Positions 39,487 through 45,330 of a stretch of DNA of 45,330 nt are shown one piece after another. The stretch's first letter is position 1; every line of letters starts with the position of its first letter. The notes below the pieces were generated by a model that was given only the letters and a program-made list of their open reading frames with translations, had not been told where the DNA came from and searched no databases. The DNA is from JALZDI01 sp965653225. GTDB taxonomy: Bacteria; Actinomycetota; Actinomycetes; Propionibacteriales; Nocardioidaceae. The DNA is taken from the NCBI GenBank assembly GCA_965653225.1, contig CBFGZI010000017.1:1-45330 (forward strand), in the 5' to 3' direction. The position numbers were made by a program, and so were the translations under genes.

Positions 39487-42465
39487 GTGGCCAAGGTCCG
39501 AGTACACGAACTCGCCAAGGAGTTCGGCGTCCCCAGCAAGACAGTGCTGGAAACCCTCAAGGACATGGGGGAGTTCGTCAAGACCGCGTCGTCGACGGTG
39601 GAGGCCCCCGTCGTCCGCCGGCTGAACGAGCAGTACGGCGAGACCCTGCGTGAGCAGGGCGCCAAGAAGAAGGCAGCCAAGAAGTCCCCGGCCAAGAAGG
39701 CCGAAACGGCTGACAAGACCCAGCCCGCGCAGAGCCCGGCGGCGACCCAGACAGACACCGCTGCCGCAGGCACCGCGCCGGCGCAGACCGACGGCACCGG
39801 GCCGGCGACGCCGACGGCGCCCGCCGAGCAGACCCAGCCGGCACAGCCCACCCAGCCCGCCGAGCAGGCCCAGCCCACGCGTCCGACGCCGGGTCCCAGG
39901 CCCGGCCCGCGGCCCGGCCCCGGTGGCACCCAGGCTCCATCGCCTGCGCCCGCCGACCAGCCGGCGGCCCAGCAGCCTTCCGAGCCGTCCACGCAGCCCT
40001 CCCAGCCGAGCCAGCAGCCTGCCCAGCCGCAGGCGCCGGCCGCGCGCAGCGAGCAGCCGCCGTCCGGCGACTCCGGTCCCTCGACCGGTGCGCGCCCGCG
40101 CCCGACGCCCGGCCAGATGCAGCCGCGTCCGCCGCGGCAGGGTGGCGCCTCCTCCGGCGGGGGCCGTCCTCGCCCGGGCAACAACCCGTTCTCGTCCACC
40201 CAGGGCATGCAGCGCGGCCGCGGTCCCACACCCGGCCAGATGCCGCCGCGGCCGCCGGCCGGCCGTGGCGATCGTGACCGCGGTGGCTCGACGCGCGGCG
40301 GCGAGCGGCGTCCCGGCGGCGTGCCCGGCGCCCCGCGTCCCACCCCGGCGAGGATGCCCAAGCAGCCCTCGCCGTCGATCGGTCGCGGTGCCCCCGGCGG
40401 TCCCGGCGGCAGCCGCGGCCGCAGCAGTAGCAGTCGCGGACGTTCCGGCGGCGGCTTCACGCCCGGCGGTCCTCCCAGCGGTGGTCCGGGCGGGCGTCCC
40501 GGTGGCGGTCGTCCACCCGGCGGCCGTGGCGGTCGTGGCTCCACCCAGGGCGCGTTCGGTCGTCCGGGCGGGCCCTCGCGACGTGGCCGCAAGAGCAAGC
40601 GGCAGCGCCGGCAGGAGTTCGACAACATGCAGGCGCCGAGCATCGGCGGCGTGCGTGTCCGTAAGGGCAACGGCGAGTCCGTCCGGCTGCCGCGTGGTGC
40701 GTCGCTGACCGACTTCGCCGAGCGCATCAACGCCGAGCCGGCGTCGCTGGTGCAGCTGCTGTTCCACCTCGGTGAGATGGTCACCGCGACCGAGTCGGTC
40801 AACGAGGAGACCCTGCAGCTGCTGGGCAACGAGCTCAACTACGACGTGCAGGTCGTCTCGCCAGAGGACGAGGACCGCGAGCTGCTCGAGTCGTTCGACA
40901 TCGAGGTCGGCGACGAGGGCGGCGAGGACGACATGCTGCCCCGTCCGCCGGTGGTCACCGTGATGGGTCACGTCGACCACGGCAAGACCAAGCTGCTCGA
41001 CGCGATCCGCAAGGCCAACGTGGTCTCCAAGGAGGCCGGCGGCATCACCCAGCACATCGGCGCCTACCAGGTGGCGACCGAGGTCGACGGTGAGCAGCGG
41101 GCCATCACGTTCATCGACACCCCGGGCCACGAGGCGTTCACCGCCATGCGTGCCCGTGGTGCGCAGGCCACCGACATCGTCATCCTGGTGGTCGCGGCCG
41201 ACGACGGCGTGATGCCGCAGACGATCGAGGCGCTCAACCACGCCAAGGCGGCCGACGTGCCGATCGTGGTCGCGGTCAACAAGATCGACGTTCCCGCGGC
41301 CGACCCGCAGAAGGTGCGTGGTCAGCTCAGCGAGTACGGCCTGGTGCCCGAGGAGTACGGCGGCGACACCATGTTCGTCGACGTCTCGGCCAAGGCCGGC
41401 GACAACATCGAGGGCCTGCTCGAGGCCACGGTGCTGACCGCCGACGCGGCGCTGGACCTGCGGGCCAACCCGCACATGCCCGCGCAGGGCCTGGCGATCG
41501 AGGCGCACCTCGACAAGGGCCGCGGGCCGGTGGCGACCGTGCTCGTGCAGCGCGGCACGCTTCGGGTCGGCGAGTCGGTGGTGGCCGGTCCGGCACACGG
41601 CCGCGTCCGCGCCATGCTCGACGAGCAGGGCGAGAGTGTCGACGAGGCGCCGCCGTCGCGTCCGGTGCTGGTTCTCGGCCTGACCGCCGTACCCGGAGCC
41701 GGTGACAACTTCCTCGTCGTCGAAGACGACCGGATGGCCCGCCAGATCGCGGAGAAGCGTGAGGCTCGTGCCCGTGCGGCGGCCAACGCCAAGCGGCGCG
41801 CGCGCCGTACCCTCGAGGACTTCATGGCGAGCATGGAGAAGGGCGAGAGCCAGGAGCTCCTGCTCATCCTCAAGGGCGACGTGTCCGGCTCGGTCGAGGC
41901 GCTCGAGGACGCGCTCATGCAGATCGAGGTCGGCGAGGAGGTCAGCCTGCGGGTCATCGACCGCGGCGTCGGTGCGATCAACGAGAACGACGTCAACCTC
42001 GCGATCGCGTCCGACGCGGTGATCATCGGGTTCAACGTGCGGCCTGCCGGCAAGGCCGGCGACCTCGCCGACCGCGAGGCCGTCGACATCCGCTACTACT
42101 CGGTGATCTACCAGGCGATCGACGAGATCGAGGCAGCCCTCAAGGGCATGCTCAAGCCCGAGTACGAAGAGGTGCAGCTCGGCACCGCCGAGATCCGCGA
42201 GATCTTCCGGTCCTCCAAGGTCGGCAACATCGCGGGCTGCATGGTCACCGGCGGCACCATCCGCCGCAACGCCAAGGCGCGGCTCACGCGCGACGGCTCG
42301 GTGGTGGCCGACAACCTCGACATCGCGTCGCTGCGACGCGAGAAGGACGACGTCACCGAGGTCCGCGAGGGCTTCGAGTGCGGTCTGGTGCTCCGGGGCT
42401 ACAACGACATCAAGATCGGCGATGTCGTCGAGAGCTTCGAGATGCGGGAGATTCCCCGCACCTGA
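39487..42465 (+). CDS. infB: Translation initiation factor IF-2
   Basis: IF-2, the GTPase placing initiator tRNA on the 30S subunit; 992 residues. An IF2_N domain (residues 1-50, VRVHELAKEFGVPSKTVLETL) precedes about 320 residues of Pro/Gln/Ala- then Gly/Arg-rich low complexity, a second IF2_N segment (LPRGASLTDFAERINAEPASLV), then the G domain: G1 GHVDHGKT (494-501), G3 DTPGH, G4 NKID. C-terminal domains end at FEMREIPRT. GTG 39487 follows AAAGGAGA. Confidence 0.97.
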   Translation: MAKVRVHELAKEFGVPSKTVLETLKDMGEFVKTASSTVEAPVVRRLNEQYGETLREQGAKKKAAKKSPAKKAETADKTQPAQSPAATQTDTAAAGTAPAQTDGTGPATPTAPAEQTQPAQPTQPAEQAQPTRPTPGPRPGPRPGPGGTQAPSPAPADQPAAQQPSEPSTQPSQPSQQPAQPQAPAARSEQPPSGDSGPSTGARPRPTPGQMQPRPPRQGGASSGGGRPRPGNNPFSSTQGMQRGRGPTPGQMPPRPPAGRGDRDRGGSTRGGERRPGGVPGAPRPTPARMPKQPSPSIGRGAPGGPGGSRGRSSSSRGRSGGGFTPGGPPSGGPGGRPGGGRPPGGRGGRGSTQGAFGRPGGPSRRGRKSKRQRRQEFDNMQAPSIGGVRVRKGNGESVRLPRGASLTDFAERINAEPASLVQLLFHLGEMVTATESVNEETLQLLGNELNYDVQVVSPEDEDRELLESFDIEVGDEGGEDDMLPRPPVVTVMGHVDHGKTKLLDAIRKANVVSKEAGGITQHIGAYQVATEVDGEQRAITFIDTPGHEAFTAMRARGAQATDIVILVVAADDGVMPQTIEALNHAKAADVPIVVAVNKIDVPAADPQKVRGQLSEYGLVPEEYGGDTMFVDVSAKAGDNIEGLLEATVLTADAALDLRANPHMPAQGLAIEAHLDKGRGPVATVLVQRGTLRVGESVVAGPAHGRVRAMLDEQGESVDEAPPSRPVLVLGLTAVPGAGDNFLVVEDDRMARQIAEKREARARAAANAKRRARRTLEDFMASMEKGESQELLLILKGDVSGSVEALEDALMQIEVGEEVSLRVIDRGVGAINENDVNLAIASDAVIIGFNVRPAGKAGDLADREAVDIRYYSVIYQAIDEIEAALKGMLKPEYEEVQLGTAEIREIFRSSKVGNIAGCMVTGGTIRRNAKARLTRDGSVVADNLDIASLRREKDDVTEVREGFECGLVLRGYNDIKIGDVVESFEMREIPRT

Positions 42466-42488
42466 CCGGCCCGGTTCCCGCGTCGAAC

Positions 42489-42645
42489 GGGGCTTTCCCG
42501 GGGGTCATGCGCCCCGGGGAGGCCCCGCGAGACCCGGTGCGAGACCCGGTTGCGAGACCCGGTGACATGGCGGGTGGTCGCTTCCCTCGGTGCAGGAGCC
42601 TGGGGGAGCGACCGCAAGACCCGGATACATGGCGTGTGGTGAGGC
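42489..42645 (+). repeat. Dispersed structured repeat, type B, copy 2, with extra modules
   Basis: From left: a GC hairpin (GGGGC..TCCCGGGG with CCCCGGGGA..GCCCC, 42489-42526); three tandem GCGAGACCCGGT units (42527-42538, 42539-42550, 42552-42563); the type B stem GGTCGCTTCCC (42576-42586) with GGGGGAGCGACC (42602-42613); the end module ACCCGGATACATGG then CGTGTGG. It starts 23 bp after the infB stop, and its tail (GTGAGGCGGGTGGA) supplies the ylxP Shine-Dalgarno region. Confidence 0.78.
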
Positions 42646-42654
42646 GGGTGGACC

Positions 42655-42951
42655 GTGTTCGTGGGAATGGCGGCGTTCGAGCTGCTGCTGCACGACACGC
42701 AGTCGCTGAAGCAGAAGCGCAGCGTGGTGCGGCCGATCGTGGCCGAGCTGCAGCGCAGGTTCGCGGTGGCGGTTTCCGAGACCGCGCACCACGACCTGTA
42801 CCGGCGTACGCAGATCGGCGTCGCGGTGGTGTCCGGTGCGCCGAGCCACTGCACCGAGGTGCTTGACTCGGTGGAGCGCTGGCTCGACGGGCGCCCGGAG
42901 GCGGACCTGATCGCCACGCAGCGGGCGCTGCGGTCGATCGACGACGAGTGA
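42655..42951 (+). CDS. ylxP: YlxP (DUF503) family protein
   Basis: A 98-residue DUF503/YlxP protein found between infB and rbfA. Signature: FELLLHDTQSLKQKRSVVRPIV and FAVAVSETAHHDLYRRTQIGVAVV. Its fold is known but its function is not; the position suggests ribosome biogenesis. The GTG at 42655 begins MFVGMAAFELLL. Confidence 0.9.
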   Translation: MFVGMAAFELLLHDTQSLKQKRSVVRPIVAELQRRFAVAVSETAHHDLYRRTQIGVAVVSGAPSHCTEVLDSVERWLDGRPEADLIATQRALRSIDDE

Positions 42952-42969
42952 CGTGGGAAAGGAACAACC

Positions 42970-43428
42970 ATGAGCTCAGAACGCGTACGGCGCATCGCCG
43001 ACCGCATCCAGGTCATCGTGGCCGAGATGCTCGAGCGCAGGCTCAAGGACCCACGCCTGGGCTTCGTCACCGTGACCGACGTGCGCGTCAGCGGCGACAC
43101 CCAGCACGCCACGATCTTCTACACCGTGATGGGCACCGACGACGACCGTGCGGGCACCCGCGCGGCCCTGGAGAGCGCCAAGGGACTGCTGCGCTCCGAG
43201 GTGGGCAAGCGCCTGGGCATGCGGCACACGCCGACCCTGGAGTTCGTGCTGGACGCGCTGCCCGAGTCGGCCGCGCACATCGAGGACCTGCTGGCCAAGG
43301 CCCGCGCCTCCGACGCCGAGGTGGCGGCCTCGGCCGCGGGCGCCGAGTACGCCGGCGGCGCCGACCCCTACCGCGCCAGCGAGGACGAGGACGCCGACGG
43401 CACCGCCGAGGAGGACCGCCGGACGTGA
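42970..43428 (+). CDS. rbfA: Ribosome-binding factor A
   Basis: RbfA, a late 30S maturation factor that binds near the 16S 5' end helix; 152 residues. KH-type core: RVRRIADRIQVIVAEMLERRLKDPRLGFVTVTDVRVS and RLGMRHTPTLEFVLD. An acidic tail of about 35 residues (EDEDADGTAEED) extends it. ATG 42970 follows GGAAAGGA. The TGA overlaps the truB GTG. Confidence 0.95.
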   Translation: MSSERVRRIADRIQVIVAEMLERRLKDPRLGFVTVTDVRVSGDTQHATIFYTVMGTDDDRAGTRAALESAKGLLRSEVGKRLGMRHTPTLEFVLDALPESAAHIEDLLAKARASDAEVAASAAGAEYAGGADPYRASEDEDADGTAEEDRRT

Positions 43429-44330
43429 GCACCGGTCCCCGGCAGCAGGCACCGACAGGCGTGCCGGCGGGTGTGGTGGTCGTCGACAAGCCGGCCGGCT
43501 GGACGTCGCACGACGTCGTGGCCCGCGTACGCCGGCTGGCCGGCACCCGCAAGGTCGGGCACGCGGGCACGCTCGACCCGATGGCCACCGGAGTCCTGGT
43601 GCTCGGGCTCGACAAGGCCACCCGGCTGCTCGGCTACCTCGCCCTGGACGACAAGTCCTACGACGCCACCATCCGCCTCGGCGAGTCCACACTCACCGAC
43701 GACGCCGAGGGCGAGGTGACCGCAAGCGCCGACGCCTCCGCGGTGACCGGTCCCGCCCTGGCCGAAGCGGTCGCGGCGCTGACCGGCGACCTCGAGCAGG
43801 TGCCCTCGGCGGTGTCGGCGGTCAAGGTCGACGGCCGCCGTTCCTACGCGCGGGTGCGCCGGGGCGAGGCGGTCGAGCTGGCGGCGCGGCCGGTGCGCGT
43901 GTCCGCCTTCGACGTGCTCGCCGTACGTCGAGACGGCGGACGGGTCGACGTCGACGTCGCCGTCGCCTGCTCCAGCGGCACCTACGTACGCGCGCTGGCC
44001 CGCGACCTCGGCGCCGCCCTGGGCGTCGGCGGGCACCTGACCCGCCTGCGGCGCACTCGGGTCGGCGACTTCGACCTCACCCAGGCCGCCACGCTCGACG
44101 ACCTCGAGCGCGACCTGCGGGTGGTGCCGCTGGCGGAGGTCGCCGGCCGCCACTTCACCACCCACCGGGCAACTCCCGAGCAGGCCGAGCGCGTGCGCAA
44201 CGGCCGGCCGCTGCCCGACGTGCGGCTCGGCGGAGAGGGACCGGTCGCGGTGATGACTGCGGAGGGTGAGTTCCTGGCGCTGTATGAGCAACGGGGCGAG
44301 GAGGCGCGGGCCGCGGCGGTGTTCGCCTAG
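43425..44330 (+). CDS. truB: tRNA pseudouridine-55 synthase
   Basis: TruB makes pseudouridine 55 in the tRNA T-loop; 301 residues. The catalytic Asp is D51 in GHAGTLDPMATGVL. VVVDKPAGWTSHDVV, YDATIRLGESTLTDDAEG and SAVKVDGRRSYARVRRGE are family motifs. An actinobacterial-type C-terminal domain follows. The GTG at 43425 overlaps the rbfA stop (GTGA), so the two are coupled. Confidence 0.96.
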   Translation: MSTGPRQQAPTGVPAGVVVVDKPAGWTSHDVVARVRRLAGTRKVGHAGTLDPMATGVLVLGLDKATRLLGYLALDDKSYDATIRLGESTLTDDAEGEVTASADASAVTGPALAEAVAALTGDLEQVPSAVSAVKVDGRRSYARVRRGEAVELAARPVRVSAFDVLAVRRDGGRVDVDVAVACSSGTYVRALARDLGAALGVGGHLTRLRRTRVGDFDLTQAATLDDLERDLRVVPLAEVAGRHFTTHRATPEQAERVRNGRPLPDVRLGGEGPVAVMTAEGEFLALYEQRGEEARAAAVFA

Positions 44331-44421
44331 AAAGTCTGGGTCGCCCGAGGTCTGGCCGTCAGCCGATTGTAGGCGCAGACTAAGGAATCAGGAGACTCTG
44401 CCACGTCAGGGAGTGACCCGT

Positions 44422-45135
44422 ATGTCACGTGATGAAGTCCGGATGCCCGACGTCGTGCCTGTGCTGTCGCGCGGCAAGCATCGCAACCCCCGCAAGGGCG
44501 GCTGCTTCATGGAGTTCGCCTCGTTCCTCGCCGGGGAGCGCTGGTCGGACCACCCACGGTGCACCCACCCCCTGCTGGCCGCGCTGGCTCGTGACGTCAA
44601 CGACCACGTGTCCGACGACGCGCGTACGCGGCTGGTGCCCATGATCCCGTCAGTCATCGGCCTCACCAGCGACGACCCGCGCGTCGACGTGGAGATCGCC
44701 CTGCGCGTCGCCACCCGGGCGCTTCCCGTGGCGGGGGCAGACCGGCAGCGCGCGCTGGCCGTCTCGGTCATCCGCTGCGAGCAGCTGCTGGCCGCGATGG
44801 ACGGCCGTCCCGAGGGCAGCATGCGCGCCTCGAGCCGGCAGGCGCTCGACCAGGTGCCGCAGGCCACGAAGTGGGCCCACACCTTCGTCAACCAGGCGTG
44901 GGGCAAGCGGCGGCAGAACTTCGCCCGGCACACCGGTCCCGGCGTGGTGCACTACGCGGTCGAGAGCATCGCGAAGGCCTGCGTGACCGACGCCGACGAG
45001 ATCCTGTGCGGGCTGCTGTCCGACATCATCGAGTTCTGCGTGGCCGAGGTCGGCGTTCCCGAGAGCTCGGAGCTCCGGTCGCTGGTCGACGGCAAGGACC
45101 TGCCGGTCCGGCCCGCGCTACCGCAGGACAGCTGA
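44422..45135 (+). CDS. Uncharacterised protein with conserved-looking Cys/His N-terminal motif
   Basis: A 237-residue soluble protein, no signal or membrane segment. The N-terminus has a basic stretch (LSRGKHRNPRKGGCFMEFA) and a motif with C28, H44, C47 and H49 (WSDHPRCTHPLL) that could bind metal. The rest looks helical (DARTRLVPMIPSVIGL; ADRQRALAVSVIRCEQLLAAM). I believe similar proteins occur in other actinobacteria but cannot assign a family. ATG 44422 follows GGGAG. It follows truB by 91 bp and ends at a strong terminator. Confidence 0.7.
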   Translation: MSRDEVRMPDVVPVLSRGKHRNPRKGGCFMEFASFLAGERWSDHPRCTHPLLAALARDVNDHVSDDARTRLVPMIPSVIGLTSDDPRVDVEIALRVATRALPVAGADRQRALAVSVIRCEQLLAAMDGRPEGSMRASSRQALDQVPQATKWAHTFVNQAWGKRRQNFARHTGPGVVHYAVESIAKACVTDADEILCGLLSDIIEFCVAEVGVPESSELRSLVDGKDLPVRPALPQDS

Positions 45136-45149
45136 CCGCAGCACCCTGA

Positions 45150-45180
45150 CCGCGGACGTGACCATCGGTCACGTCCGCGG
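45150..45180 (+). terminator. Strong intrinsic-type hairpin
   Basis: CCGCGGACGTGACC (45150-45163) pairs perfectly over 14 bp with GGTCACGTCCGCGG (45167-45180) around a 3-nt ATC loop. It begins 15 bp after the stop of the unknown gene. There is no U-run, as usual for high-GC actinobacterial terminators. Confidence 0.75.
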
Positions 45181-45249
45181 GATCGTCGAGCCCGGCTCCA
45201 GCCGGTGCACCCGCGGGTGGTCCAGGTAGCCGTCGTCACGAACACCGTC

Positions 45250-45330
45250 GGCCCCGCCTGGCCACAAGCCATGTATCCGGGTCTCCTGGTCGCTCCCCGA
45301 GGCTCCTGCACCGTGGGAAGCGACCGCGCG
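45250..45330 (-). repeat. Dispersed structured repeat, type B, copy 3 (reverse, at window edge)
   Basis: On the minus strand: GGTCGCTTCCC, a loop, GGGGAGCGACC, then ACCCGGATACATGG and CTTGTGG (given strand CCACAAGCC starting near 45253). It is nearly identical to the type B stem of the copy near 42600. It may continue beyond the window. Confidence 0.75.

Noticed and set aside
45158..45260. Possible 31-codon minus-strand ORF starting TTG near 45251 and ending at the TGA near 45171 (reads WPGGADGVRDDGYLDHPRV in part)
   Set aside because: The end reads like protein, but the start lies inside the dispersed repeat and the stop inside the terminator stem. It may be a gene remnant; too little to annotate.

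Overview
The window is very GC-rich and gene-dense, with many GTG starts. It carries the core order typical of Actinomycetota: xerC, a divergent peptidase, rpsB-tsf-pyrH-frr-cdsA-rlmN, then dxr-rseP-ispG-GNAT, proS, rimP-nusA-ylxR-infB-ylxP-rbfA-truB. A high-GC actinobacterium is near certain. An order such as Propionibacteriales is only a guess from protein flavour. No rRNA, tRNA, CRISPR array, transposase or phage gene was seen.

Layout. 1-2042: the 3' part of a XerC-type recombinase and a convergent M23-NlpC/P60 wall hydrolase. 2043-8128: the ribosome/UMP kinase/phospholipid block ending in rlmN. 8144-11071: a RIO-type kinase divergent from a PrpE-type acyl-CoA synthetase. 11370-19723: a polyamine-type locus made of an FAD oxidoreductase broken by one in-frame amber codon, an Lrp/AsnC regulator, a complete potDABC importer, an F420-type nitroreductase homologue and a class III aminotransferase. 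19913-21885: the Memo and radical SAM members of the poorly understood AmmeMemoRadiSam group, without an adjacent AMMECR1 gene. 21982-26733: an amidohydrolase, an ECF sigma/membrane-protein pair and a saccharopine-dehydrogenase-like protein. 27157-33449: MEP-pathway genes dxr and ispG around the site-2 protease rseP, then a GNAT, a DoxX-like protein and an M15-like lipoprotein. 33537-45135: proS, a three-gene minus-strand cluster and the rimP-to-truB translation operon, then a conserved-looking unknown gene.

The most unusual content is intergenic. A family of about 80-100 bp structured repeats, with a conserved ATGGCTTGTGG-type end, occurs at least nine times in both orientations after genes. 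It has two stem types, and one stem shows a compensatory base-pair change between copies. A separate array of four 50-bp palindromes lies just upstream of dxr. Similar AATCCGT/ACGAAAT half-sites occur in the asnC-potD, aminotransferase and saccharopine-dehydrogenase upstream regions and may mark the regulon of the AsnC protein. A 21-codon ORF with its own strong ribosome binding site bridges dxr and rseP by overlaps at both ends. Several genes appear to be transcribed without a leader.

All calls come from reading the sequence and from family knowledge. No database or folding search was run.
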